Shown piece after piece: positions 52,027 to 60,590 of a DNA stretch of 64,000 bases; the stretch's first letter is position 1, and every line of letters begins with the position of its first letter. Under the pieces are notes generated by a model. The model was not told where the DNA came from. It was given only the letters and a program-made list of their open reading frames with translations, and made no database searches. The DNA is from Candidatus Poribacteria bacterium (GTDB taxonomy: Bacteria > Poribacteria > WGA-4E > WGA-3G): NCBI GenBank assembly GCA_028820635.1, contig JAPPIG010000100.1, forward strand, positions 62,001 through 126,000, written 5' to 3'. A program made the translations under genes and the position numbers.

Positions 52027-52983
52027 ATGCAACACATTGATTTTATTGAGGCACTATCCACAGACGATCTGGATGCGATAAAAGCAGCACCTAAAACTGA
52101 CGTTCACTGTCATGCTTTTTTCAGCACACGCAGAGAGAATGTAGAACGTTGGTTGGGACACACATTATCCGAACCGCCTCCAAAAATGGAAGGTGTAGAG
52201 GGTATGATGGAATATGCTGACGCAGTCTTGGCTCCTCACATAAAACATTGTGAAGGTTTTGAGTTCGTCGGCGTGTCTGCAATGAATGATGCGACACAAG
52301 ATGGTGTTGTTTTGCTTGAGATGAGTTTTGACATACGGATAGCAGAGTTCTATCCAGACGGTTTAGAAGGGCTTTGTACTTATATTAAGGCGTTAGTTGA
52401 AAGGTATCGGGCACAGGTTGATCTCCGTCCGGAACTTGGCTTTTCCCGTGGATGTGCAGACGATCCGAAGCTAATAAAGTTAGCGCATGAAGCGGTAGAA
52501 TTAGGTGTATTTCAGTCAATTGATCTCTATAGTCGTCAGGAGGTGTGCCCCCCTGAGGTTATGAAGCCACTGTTTATAAAAGCCCGTGCCGCTGGGATGA
52601 AACTGAAAGCACACGTTGGAGAATTCGGTGGTGCGGCGGAAGTCCGGAGGACTGTTGAAGTCCTTGACTTAGACGAGGTTCAACACGGAATTGCTGCTGC
52701 AGAATCGGTTGAAATTATGCAGTGGCTTTCCCAAAATCAAATTCAATTAAATGTGTGTCCCACGAGCAATGTGATGTTGGGTGGTGTTAAGGAATTATCA
52801 TCTCACCCTATCCGTATTTTGTATGACAACGGTGTGCCTGTGACTATCAACACAGACGATCTGATGATATTCGGTCAAAGTGTCTCCGAAGAATACCGAA
52901 ACCTCTATCAAGCAGGCGTTTTCAGTGCACAAGAACTGGACGATATCCGCCGTTCTTCACTTACCAGTTTCGCCATGGAGTAA
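52027..52983 (+). CDS. Adenosine-deaminase-like metal-dependent amidohydrolase
   Basis: The product has 318 residues. Motifs appear in family order: DVHCH (His27, His29 metal ligands), KAHVGEFGG (His plus catalytic Glu), EVQHGIAA (His near the substrate), CPTSNVMLG and NTDDLMIF (catalytic Asp). These define the adenosine/AMP deaminase family, which turns adenosine or related purines into inosine products. Some bacterial members prefer S-adenosylhomocysteine or methylthioadenosine. The following nucleosidase-like gene makes such a role plausible here. Confidence 0.88.
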   Translation: MQHIDFIEALSTDDLDAIKAAPKTDVHCHAFFSTRRENVERWLGHTLSEPPPKMEGVEGMMEYADAVLAPHIKHCEGFEFVGVSAMNDATQDGVVLLEMSFDIRIAEFYPDGLEGLCTYIKALVERYRAQVDLRPELGFSRGCADDPKLIKLAHEAVELGVFQSIDLYSRQEVCPPEVMKPLFIKARAAGMKLKAHVGEFGGAAEVRRTVEVLDLDEVQHGIAAAESVEIMQWLSQNQIQLNVCPTSNVMLGGVKELSSHPIRILYDNGVPVTINTDDLMIFGQSVSEEYRNLYQAGVFSAQELDDIRRSSLTSFAME

Positions 52984-52987
52984 ATCT

Positions 52988-53704
52988 ATGGCGAAAAAAC
53001 TGTGTATTATGACAGCTTACGCAGACGAAACCTTGGCACTCCTCAATGCCTTAGGACAAGACGTGAGTGATTCAATTGACTGGAATAGTAGATTACAGTT
53101 TGAGTGTTGCTATGGAAACAAGGGGTGGATCATCATGCAATCAGGTATGGGCAAAGTTCGTGCAGCGTCAATGTGTCAGATGATAATAGATAAGTATCAG
53201 GTGGATACCTTCTTTGAGTTCGGATTTGCTGGTGGATTAGTTGATACTTTAGGAATTGGAGACATAGTAGTAATTAACAGCGTCTCTGAACATGACGCAC
53301 CGAATAGAGCGGAGATTCAACGTGAGCAAGATGTATGGAGAGAGCGTCTGTTTAATGCTTCCTCTTCTTCAATACACGGGTTCGCAACGATTTTATCAGC
53401 AAACCCTTGTATTACCTTTATGGAATCTCCCGTAATTTGTGGAGATATGGACATATATGATCGTGAAGTGAGGGATAGGATCGCCAAGGAAAGTGGTGCC
53501 GTAGCCGTTAATTGGGAATCGGCAGCAATTGTTGATGTCTGTGCGATTAATAATGTCAAATACGTCGGTGTCCGCATCATATCTGACCTGTGTGTTGAAG
53601 AAGATAGTGGACCTATTTCCAAAGAGAGGATTGAACGCTTGCAAAAATCTACAACCGCTTACGTGAGTGCTTTAGCGAACTTCAACGGAGAGGTAGGCGA
53701 ATGA
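52988..53704 (+). CDS. 5'-methylthioadenosine/S-adenosylhomocysteine nucleosidase-like protein
   Basis: The ATG at 52988 is preceded by GGAG (52977-52980) within the end of the deaminase gene; the longer frame from 52880 is an overlap artefact. The phosphorylase/nucleosidase superfamily fold shows MQSGMGKVRAAS, FEFGFAGGL (usual GxAGGL), GDIVVINSV, and AVNWESAAIVDVC, where MTA/SAH nucleosidases have a ME-S/A motif. GVRIISDLC fits the conserved R-x-(V/I)-SD segment with catalytic Asp. The product would release adenine or hypoxanthine from a nucleoside. It overlaps the next gene by four bases. Confidence 0.83.
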   Translation: MAKKLCIMTAYADETLALLNALGQDVSDSIDWNSRLQFECCYGNKGWIIMQSGMGKVRAASMCQMIIDKYQVDTFFEFGFAGGLVDTLGIGDIVVINSVSEHDAPNRAEIQREQDVWRERLFNASSSSIHGFATILSANPCITFMESPVICGDMDIYDREVRDRIAKESGAVAVNWESAAIVDVCAINNVKYVGVRIISDLCVEEDSGPISKERIERLQKSTTAYVSALANFNGEVGE

Positions 53705-54186
53705 ATATTAAACTTGAACAAATTTCAATTGATGAAAAGCCTATTCTCAGTAATCTGATGCAGTTATGTTTTCACGATTATAGCGAATTTAATGACGAGG
53801 ATGTTGGACCTTATGGACTGTTCAACTACAAATATCTCGACTACTATTGGACAGAACCTGAACGTTTTGCTTACTTTGTGAAAATTGACGAAAAATTGGC
53901 TGGATTTGCGTTAGGTAGGCAGAGCCGACGAGAAAACGGTGAGCGTATAAATATACTCTCCGAGTTTTTCATTTTGAGAAAATACCGACGAAAAGGAATA
54001 GGAATGAAGGTTGCTCATCGGCTTTTCGCGAAATATCCGGGCAAATGGTCTGTTGTACAGGAAGCTGACAATTTCCCCGCCCAAGCCTTTTGGAGAAAAG
54101 TCATTGACGAATACACAAAGGGCAATTTCACAGAAACTCAAGGAGAGAAGGGACCTCTCCAAGAGTTTGAAAGTTTAAAAAGATAG
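53701..54186 (+). CDS. GNAT-family N-acetyltransferase
   Basis: The product has 161 residues. The acetyl-CoA loop is RKYRRKGIGMKVAH (pattern R-x-x-G-x-G), with LSEFFIL as the preceding strand and AQAFWRKV as the later helix typical of the fold. The acceptor is unknown. Start overlaps the nucleosidase stop (ATGA), so the genes are coupled. Confidence 0.87.
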   Translation: MNIKLEQISIDEKPILSNLMQLCFHDYSEFNDEDVGPYGLFNYKYLDYYWTEPERFAYFVKIDEKLAGFALGRQSRRENGERINILSEFFILRKYRRKGIGMKVAHRLFAKYPGKWSVVQEADNFPAQAFWRKVIDEYTKGNFTETQGEKGPLQEFESLKR

Positions 54187-54203
54187 GTACAGAGGAGAAT
54201 ATT

Positions 54204-56540
54204 ATGCGACAGAGAATAAAACGGTATAACACTTTTATCAAGAAAGGGTTTAACAGACAGTTTCATTTAATATGTATAGGTTTGATGTTGTTATCAGTTT
54301 TTATGCCCGTAGGTTTCACCGATGAACTTAGTATAGTTACCGAGGTGGAATTTCAACCTTTAGCCTCAGCAACACAGAGGCTCATTGAGGCGTTGGATTA
54401 TCTCGGTTCACCCCTGTCTGAAGACGATCTGACAGCAATCAAGAAATCTTTAGTTTCTGAGGATCAAAAACAAGCAGTTGTCGAAATTCAAAATATTCTG
54501 GACGCATACTGTTTGGCTGGTGTCAATATCAATCCTGAGAGTCGAGTGAAGGTTAAGGAAGGTCCGGCAAATAAGGAACTTATGCAACAGGGTTGGCGCA
54601 CCTTTTTAGTCAAGGTTCACAACGAGGCTGGTGTGACAGCACCTTTAGCAGCAGAGAGTAAAAATGCCGCGCCACTTTACAAGCGTTCTACTGGAAGTCC
54701 TGAACCACAGGCAGCTATCCCCAAAAGCGACATCCCAAATCGTTTTCTTGAAATTGATGTTTTCTCCAAACCACCACTAAAAGCGGGTCTTTCAGGATTA
54801 GAATTGGAATATCGTATCATCCAACTCTACAGCCGCGATGTTGGAAAACGAGAGGCGATAGTCAGTTTCAATGTCGGTCAAGGCACACAGGATATCGGCT
54901 TCCGAAGTGAAGTGCCTATACTATTTAACTGTGTGCCAGCGGTAGAGGTGAGTTTAGAGGTCTTGGATTTTGATGGGAAACCTACAACTGCATCATTTAT
55001 CATTCGTGACCAATTAAATCGGGTGTATCCATCACGTGGACGACGATTGGCACCAGATTTCTTCTTTCATAACCAAATCTATCGGCACAACGGCGAATCA
55101 GTTCTGCTACCACCCGGCAAATACAGTGTTGAATATACGCGTGGACCTGAGTATCAAGTCAAAAGAAAAACTATAAACGTTCCCAACGCTGAGAAGCATC
55201 AAGAGACATTTCGTTTGGAAAGATGGATTCATATCGCTGCAGAAGGCTGGCGTTCTGGAGATCATCATGTCCATGCCGCAGGTTGTGCACACTATGAAAG
55301 TCCTACCGAAGGTGTGACACCTGAAGATATGATGCGACACATTTTAGGCGAAGACCTAAATGTCGGGTGTGTGCTATCTTGGGGACCGTGTTGGTATTTT
55401 CAGAAGCAGTTTTTTAATGGCAAAGTTCATGAACTTTCTACCGATGATTATGTAATGCGATACGATGTGGAAGTCTCAGGATTTCCGTCTTCCCACGCGG
55501 GACATCTTTCCTTATTAGGATTAACTGAAGATGACTACAAAGGCGTTGAACGGATTGAGGAGTGGCCGAGTTGGGATCTCCCAGTACTTCAGTGGGCAAA
55601 AGAACAGGGCGCGGTAACGGGTTTCAGCCACAGCGGTTGGGGTTTGAAAGTGGAAGGAGACGAACTCCCTAACTACAACATGCCGCCTTTTGATGGTATC
55701 GGTGCAAATGAATATATCGTAGACGTGGTTCACGACGCTGTTGATTTCATCTCTACGGTAGATACACCTGCTGTTTGGGAATTGAATATCTGGTATCACA
55801 CACTGAATTGTGGCTACCGTACCCGAATCAGCGGGGAAACAGATTTCCCCTGTATTTACGGAGAACGCGTCGGATTAGGTCGTATATATGTGAAAATGCC
55901 TGCAGGGGCACTTGACTTTGATGCATGGGTTGCCGGATTACGAGACGGACGTTCCTACGTTGGAGATGGCAAAAGTCATCTATTAGACTTTATCGTGGGC
56001 GGCGTGCCAGTTGGTGAAAAGACATCTAACGGTGAAATTAGTCAGTTGAATTTGGAAGAACCCCAAAAGGTCAAAGTTACTGCACGTATCGCAGTCTTAC
56101 TTGGTGAAAAGCCCAATCCAGAGATAAAAAATCGTTCTTTGGATCAGCAACCGTATTGGGATATTGAACGAACTCGGATTGGTGAAACCCGTAACGTTCC
56201 CGTTGAACTGATTGTCAACGGTCAAGCTGTTGAAAGAAAGGAGATCATGGCTGATGGTAAAATCGTACTGCTTCAATTTGAAACATCTATTGATAGATCC
56301 AGTTGGGTGGCGTTACGTATCTTCCCATCGTCTCATACGAATCCTGTATTTGTCATTGTAGATGGCAAACCGATCCGAGCAAGTCGCAGAAGTGCACAGT
56401 GGTGCTTAGATGCTGTGGAGGTTTGCTGGAACCAAAAGGTAAACCTCATTAGAGAAGAAGAACGTGATGCCGCTCGCAAGGCATACGATGTAGCATCACA
56501 GGCATATCAGAATATTCTCAAAGAATCTGATGTAGATTGA
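54204..56540 (+). CDS. Exported CehA/PHP-like metallohydrolase
   Basis: CAGAGGAGA lies before the start. A signal segment (about 20-40, ICIGLMLLSVFMPVG) is followed by a helical and beta-rich N-terminal part. The PHP-type metal motif GDHHVHAAG (about residue 353) follows, with FSHSGWGL further on (about 478) and WELNIWYH. This is the layout of CehA/McbA-family metallohydrolases of the PHP superfamily. LRDGRSYVGDGKSHLLDF recalls the family's conserved C-terminal G-R-x-Y-x-x-(D/N)-G motif. Expected periplasmic or surface hydrolase of unknown substrate. It ends at the start of the following PhyH gene region. Confidence 0.82.
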   Translation: MRQRIKRYNTFIKKGFNRQFHLICIGLMLLSVFMPVGFTDELSIVTEVEFQPLASATQRLIEALDYLGSPLSEDDLTAIKKSLVSEDQKQAVVEIQNILDAYCLAGVNINPESRVKVKEGPANKELMQQGWRTFLVKVHNEAGVTAPLAAESKNAAPLYKRSTGSPEPQAAIPKSDIPNRFLEIDVFSKPPLKAGLSGLELEYRIIQLYSRDVGKREAIVSFNVGQGTQDIGFRSEVPILFNCVPAVEVSLEVLDFDGKPTTASFIIRDQLNRVYPSRGRRLAPDFFFHNQIYRHNGESVLLPPGKYSVEYTRGPEYQVKRKTINVPNAEKHQETFRLERWIHIAAEGWRSGDHHVHAAGCAHYESPTEGVTPEDMMRHILGEDLNVGCVLSWGPCWYFQKQFFNGKVHELSTDDYVMRYDVEVSGFPSSHAGHLSLLGLTEDDYKGVERIEEWPSWDLPVLQWAKEQGAVTGFSHSGWGLKVEGDELPNYNMPPFDGIGANEYIVDVVHDAVDFISTVDTPAVWELNIWYHTLNCGYRTRISGETDFPCIYGERVGLGRIYVKMPAGALDFDAWVAGLRDGRSYVGDGKSHLLDFIVGGVPVGEKTSNGEISQLNLEEPQKVKVTARIAVLLGEKPNPEIKNRSLDQQPYWDIERTRIGETRNVPVELIVNGQAVERKEIMADGKIVLLQFETSIDRSSWVALRIFPSSHTNPVFVIVDGKPIRASRRSAQWCLDAVEVCWNQKVNLIREEERDAARKAYDVASQAYQNILKESDVD

Positions 56541-56566
56541 ATAAACTTTTATTAAGGAGTAGTGTA

Positions 56567-57334
56567 ATGAAACTTATGCCTGAAGAGGTTAAACAATTCA
56601 AACAGGAAGGTTATCTCAAAATCGACGGACGAGTCATTGATGACGAACACCTTACCGTGCTACGCGAACATTACGACACGTTGTTTGCAGAGAAACGCGA
56701 CACAATTGGGGAAGGGTTGCGTAACCTTGCAGTCGTTGGGGACTCGGAAGCCGATGAAGATGCTGATCGTGCCGAAGAAATGTTACAGATCATGGAGATG
56801 TGGCGTCACGATGAGGAATATCGGAAGTTGCTCTACCACGAACCACTGTTAGACATCGCAGAGAGTTTAATCGGCTCCGATATTCAGTTATTTCATGATC
56901 AAGCACTCTACAAACCTGCCTATCACGGCGGGGAAGTGCATTGGCATCAGGACAACGCATATTGGCAGTGCAAACCACCCAATCTTGTGAGCATCTGGAT
57001 TGCACTTGATGATGCTGACGAGGAGAACGGTTGTATGAACGTTATCCCTGGCAGTTATTTAGAAGGACTGGCGGCGCACGGACGCGCTGAATCGGAGAAA
57101 GGTAAATTGCCAGCGTTGTTGGAGGTGGATGCTGATGTAGACCGTGCAGTGCCAGTACCAGTTGAGGCAGGATGTGCGATGGTTCACCACTGTATGACAC
57201 TCCACCAAACTGATCCGAACCGTTCATCCAGAGACCGTCGGGCGATAGTCATCCATTACATGCCATCTGGTACGCGGAATCGCGATGGCGAAGTGATGAA
57301 AGACAACCTGCTGCTACGCGGTGAGATGGCGTAG
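56567..57334 (+). CDS. Phytanoyl-CoA dioxygenase (PhyH) family protein
   Basis: ATG 56567 has AAGGAG (56554-56559) 7 bases upstream; a longer frame from TTG 56537 overlaps the previous gene. The H-x-D pair is in HWHQDNAYW, IALDDADEENGCMNVIPGS is the conserved strand and P-G-S segment, and MVHHCMTLHQTDPNRSSRDRR holds the distal His and 2-oxoglutarate Arg (given here as separate known positions). Residues follow the canonical PhyH order and all ligands look intact, so it is probably an active 2-oxoglutarate-dependent hydroxylase. Confidence 0.9.
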   Translation: MKLMPEEVKQFKQEGYLKIDGRVIDDEHLTVLREHYDTLFAEKRDTIGEGLRNLAVVGDSEADEDADRAEEMLQIMEMWRHDEEYRKLLYHEPLLDIAESLIGSDIQLFHDQALYKPAYHGGEVHWHQDNAYWQCKPPNLVSIWIALDDADEENGCMNVIPGSYLEGLAAHGRAESEKGKLPALLEVDADVDRAVPVPVEAGCAMVHHCMTLHQTDPNRSSRDRRAIVIHYMPSGTRNRDGEVMKDNLLLRGEMA

Positions 57335-57568
57335 AGCAGGTCGCTGCCAGTCTATTTGAAGTCCCTCATTCCCTTTTTGCGGTAAGGTGTTTAATTCACA
57401 CAGTCTTGTCACATCAATACAGGACAGATTTCGGAAGTCTCCAATGTTAAACAAGTACTTCTCTGATCAATCGGATTACCCGCTTGCCCTTCCTATCCAT
57501 TCGTACAAATGTAAGATGCAAGTTGCACCGAATATCAGAGAATTGCCAACTTTAGGTTCGGTAATAGC

Positions 57569-58366
57569 TCAATCGGCTTTAATGTCAGCCCAAGTCGTTG
57601 TGAGTTTACCTGAAGGTTCAATATTAAGTGCCATTTTTAATCCTTCATTCATGAGGGTTTTAAGATCTTTATCGGACAACGCTGTATTGAAGATAACAAC
57701 GTCATCAATTATTGCGGGTAAAAACGCACCCCACTGACCATGTTGACCTGTGGCTAAATAGATACCTATTAAAAAAGGTTTGTCGCTTAATGGGTTCCTT
57801 CCTAAGTTTGGTCCAGTCACACCAGCTCCAATCGAATCAGCGTCCAGATATATTTCAAACCGTTTACCATCCCAGGTAGCTGCAACATGATGCCACTCTG
57901 TATCTGGCTTCCAAGGGGCATCTATATAGTGAAGCGTGGCCGGTGGGTCATGCGTGTGATGTCGGATAATATTCGCATCCCACCAAAATCCAGGAGCCCA
58001 ATCATCTTTAGTCACAACAGCCATGCCTCCAGCGGGAACTTTATCCAATTTAACCCAAAGGGCAATCGTGTGTTCACCTCCGACCATCAAAGAAGCATCG
58101 TGAGGAATTTCCACGTAATCATCCGAGCCGTCAAGACTCAAACCCTTTCCAAACTTGCCATTAACCCATTTGGCACCACCGTGAATTTTTGCATTATTGT
58201 CCTTCCCAGATGAATCTTTGGCTTCGTTACCACCGCCTTCATCAAAGAGCAACAATGCGACAGAATCATTAAAATCAATTTTTGCCAAACTTATACCTAC
58301 AAACATCAGGCTAATGACCATTAAACTAACACATAATAGTTTTAAGCTTACTACTGTAGTTTTCAT
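57569..58366 (-). CDS. Secreted LamG-domain protein with short GKLTTTW-type tail
   Basis: A signal peptide (about 1-28, ending SLA/KI) is followed by a LamG domain: VALLLFDEGGGNEAKDSSG, AKIHGGAKWV, YVEIPHDASLMVGGEHTIAL, TEWHHVAATWDGKRFEIYLD and IIDDVVIFNTALSDKDL. The end reads EPSGKLTTTWADIKAD, the clearest form of the short tail. AAAGGAGG precedes the start. The build matches the LamG genes at 45605 and 60591. It is convergent with the PhyH gene; the 234-base gap (57335-57568) holds nothing I recognise. Confidence 0.88.
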   Translation of the reverse strand: MKTTVVSLKLLCVSLMVISLMFVGISLAKIDFNDSVALLLFDEGGGNEAKDSSGKDNNAKIHGGAKWVNGKFGKGLSLDGSDDYVEIPHDASLMVGGEHTIALWVKLDKVPAGGMAVVTKDDWAPGFWWDANIIRHHTHDPPATLHYIDAPWKPDTEWHHVAATWDGKRFEIYLDADSIGAGVTGPNLGRNPLSDKPFLIGIYLATGQHGQWGAFLPAIIDDVVIFNTALSDKDLKTLMNEGLKMALNIEPSGKLTTTWADIKAD

Positions 58367-58746
58367 CTTATATTACCTCCTTTATCATTGTCAAAACGAA
58401 ACTATCTGATTTTTCTACTGACTATTACTCAAAAATGAGTTCCGCTGATAGATATTGTAATTGGGACAGCAAGAATAATCTATCTTTCCTCTTTCTAATT
58501 GTGTTACACGATTATTATACCGTTTAGATGTTTTTTGTCAAATTATACTTTCCAATTTATAGTAGACTTTAGAATTAATCAGACACGCAGCACCAGCGAG
58601 GTTAGGAAACCTCGCCTACCGTGGGAGGAAGTGTCTAATTATTTTTAGGTTTCACTATAAACAACTTCAAACTTGACATCTGCCCAACATTATGGTAAGT
58701 TAGTATAGTATCAACCATGAATGTCTATAACAAAAGGAGAAAGGTT
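58367..58746. other. Intergenic region with palindrome family B
   Basis: These 380 bases separate divergent genes. The hairpin GCGAGGTT/AACCTCGC with loop AGGA lies at 58596-58615, inside a larger inverted pair AGACAC (58581-58586)/GTGTCT (58631-58636). TTGACA at 58673-58678 and TATAGT at 58704-58709 are 25 bases apart, too far for a normal promoter, so the promoter of the next gene is unclear. Confidence 0.55.
58581..58636. repeat. Interspersed palindromic repeat, family B
   Basis: A perfect 8-base hairpin (58596-58615) is nested in a 6-base outer inverted pair. The core GAGGTTAGGAAACCTC and the adjacent CGCCTACCG recur in inverted orientation at 14032-14081. This marks a second dispersed palindrome family in the genome. 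Confidence 0.65.
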
Positions 58747-59067
58747 ATGTTTGTAATTATTGCCCCGATTCAGATTAAGGAAGGTCATAGAGATGCGTTC
58801 ATTGAATCAATGATAGACGACGCGAAAGGCTCTGTAGCGAATGAACCCGGTTGTTTGAGATTTGATATAATTCAAGACGGTGCCGATCCGAATCGAATCT
58901 GGCTCTACGAGGTTTATGTAGACGAGGCAGCATTCCAAGAGCATCTGAAAGCCCCACACTTCATCAAATGGCGGGATACTGTCAAAGACTGGTTCGCTGA
59001 GAACGATTTTAAAGGGGCTGGCAGCGGAAGTTCCAACATTTATCCACCAGATGACGATTGGAAGTAG
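58747..59067 (+). CDS. ABM-domain (YgiN-like) monooxygenase
   Basis: ATG 58747 has AAGGAG (58734-58739) 7 bases upstream. The 106-residue product matches the antibiotic-biosynthesis-monooxygenase ferredoxin-like fold: VIIAPIQIKEGHRDAFIE, EPGCLRFDIIQD, WLYEVYVDEAAFQEHLKAPHF. Such proteins are small cofactor-free quinol or polyketide monooxygenases or regulators; YgiN oxidises menadiol. No partner genes point to a particular substrate. Confidence 0.88.
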   Translation: MFVIIAPIQIKEGHRDAFIESMIDDAKGSVANEPGCLRFDIIQDGADPNRIWLYEVYVDEAAFQEHLKAPHFIKWRDTVKDWFAENDFKGAGSGSSNIYPPDDDWK

Positions 59068-59073
59068 TCAATT

Positions 59074-59445
59074 TTGATAGTTGATGCACTGTCCATAGTT
59101 TCACCGTCTGTACAGCACATTCTTGAGGGTAAGAAGGTTGTTGAGATCCGGCGTTGGCTTCCATCAGAGATCCCATTTTTCGATCTCGTGCTTGTTGAGA
59201 ATGAGATTTACCTGACCGAAGATGGACAAGAAGATCCGAACGGATTGGCACGCGCAGTCGTGGACATTACGGGCATTCACGACTGGACACCTGAAGAAGC
59301 GGAATCACAAGGAGTAGAATGGATCCCTAACTACGTTTGTTGGGAACTCTCAAATGTGCGGTGTATAGAGCCACCTATCCCGTGTGTCGCTCGACGAAAA
59401 ATCTATAAAATCAACATTAATTCTCGTCTACCTGTGAGTCGTTGA
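59074..59445 (+). CDS. ASCH-domain protein
   Basis: The 123-residue product starts at TTG 59074, six bases after the ABM stop. LSIVSPSVQHILEGKKVVEIR fits the ASCH/EVE-type N-terminal strand (I-x-x-G-x-K-x-x-E-x-R), and GLARAVVDITGIHDWT and VCWELSNVR follow the fold. ASCH domains are PUA-like and are linked to RNA or modified nucleotide binding. The ribosome site is weak, so it is probably read by coupling to the previous gene. Confidence 0.75.
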   Translation: MIVDALSIVSPSVQHILEGKKVVEIRRWLPSEIPFFDLVLVENEIYLTEDGQEDPNGLARAVVDITGIHDWTPEEAESQGVEWIPNYVCWELSNVRCIEPPIPCVARRKIYKININSRLPVSR

Positions 59446-59543
59446 AGCGACAATTGGAGTCCGATAGGAGCGTTGACCAACATGATGTGATTTACCGGCG
59501 TGCTTGTTAACTCATGCGAAAAGTACGCGCATGAAAGAGCAGC

Positions 59544-60131
59544 TCACCCTCTTGATGAATTCAAGTTCCATGAGTAGTCGGAGTTTCTTGGAAAATAGAG
59601 GTTGTCTTGCAAAAAAGGGATTAAGGCAAAAGTTACAGCTTGCGTGTAGTTTTGCAGTCTATCCACTTCCCCGTTTGTCAAAAATCCACTGGCACTCTGT
59701 TTCTTTTTTGTGTTAGAATTTTGAGTAAGGTTTTCAATAATATGTCTTAATTCACTTCCTGCCAAAAGTTTTTTGATGATCCAGTCAGGCAGTTCATACA
59801 AACCAGTTGTGCCGAAACTTTCTCGGTGCTGCGTATCCAGTATATAGATGACAGTGAATTGAAACCACCTCTTGTGCAGTTGAAGGACTCCTCCCTCAAT
59901 ACCAACAAAAAAGTTTGCATTGAGGTGCTGTTCATCGTTGATACGCCTTGCATGTTCAGCACGGTTCTTGGCACCCGTGAATGTTTCTTCATTAAAGGGT
60001 TGGTCAGGAACACGGGAATCAACTTGTAGTCCCTTGATTTCCACAGATTTGAAAAATTTTGAAAAACTTCGTCTTACACTTTCGATTTTTATGTTATTCT
60101 CTGAACCGATTAAGACTTTAGTAGGAGTCAT
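59544..60131 (-). CDS. Non-canonical purine NTP phosphatase (YjjX/DUF84-like)
   Basis: The chosen start is ATG 60131 (MTPTKVLIGSENNIK), matching the usual family start K-V-x-x-G-S-x-N-x-x-K; ATG 60140 is also possible. Later motifs DQPFNEETFTGAKNRA and FFVGIEGGV are the conserved nucleotide-binding segments (family: Q-P-x-x-x-E-T-x-x-G-A-x-x-R and G-x-E-G-G). The enzyme hydrolyses inosine or xanthosine triphosphate to keep damaged purines from nucleic acids. A TATAAT sits about 7 bases before ATG 60131, so a leaderless message is possible. It has a longer C-terminal tail than usual. Confidence 0.82.
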   Translation of the reverse strand: MTPTKVLIGSENNIKIESVRRSFSKFFKSVEIKGLQVDSRVPDQPFNEETFTGAKNRAEHARRINDEQHLNANFFVGIEGGVLQLHKRWFQFTVIYILDTQHRESFGTTGLYELPDWIIKKLLAGSELRHIIENLTQNSNTKKKQSASGFLTNGEVDRLQNYTQAVTFALIPFLQDNLYFPRNSDYSWNLNSSRG

Positions 60132-60140
60132 GGTTATCAT

Positions 60141-60590
60141 TATATCATTTGAAGGTTTGCAAAAAAAAATAGTGCAGGAATTGGCGGAAACCATCTCAAC
60201 CACGGTGCCAGTATCAATTTTGAAAGATGATAACAGATTTAGAAAAAACAATCAAGAAAAGATTCCTCATCTTTTCTTTCCTTTTTCTGAGAGACACTAT
60301 ATGCTCAACATTGTTATCTCCAAAAGCGTGGAATGGTAGAACTATTGATTACCTTGTTTGCGAGATTCGTGTCAATGGTAGTGTGTTTGACATTTTAAAT
60401 CTCAGTCAGTTAACACGAATACCATTAGTTAGGTAATGCCTGCTTACAACGATTGTTCAGATCAGAGTACTCTCGGCGATTAAAGCCTCGTGGAGGTAGA
60501 ATATTCTATTCACTTTTTTGTAAATGATGGCTTGAATGCTCATACGTTTCTTTAGGCGTTTGAGCCGACATTCAAATATGGAGGTTTGAT
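60141..60590. other. AT-rich gap with no supported gene
   Basis: These 450 bases between divergent genes show AT-rich sequence and short inverted stretches (for example GAAAAGAT/ATCTTTTC near 60255-60280). Overlapping open frames here have no ribosome site or recognisable product. GGAGG before 60591 serves the LamG gene. Confidence 0.5.

Noticed and set aside
4134-58636. Palindromic repeats as CRISPR units or IS ends
   Set aside because: Copies are not regularly spaced, no cas or transposase gene is present, and no target-site duplication is visible.
58673-58709. TTGACA and TATAGT as a promoter for the ABM gene
   Set aside because: The 25-base spacing is outside the range for a normal sigma-70-type promoter.
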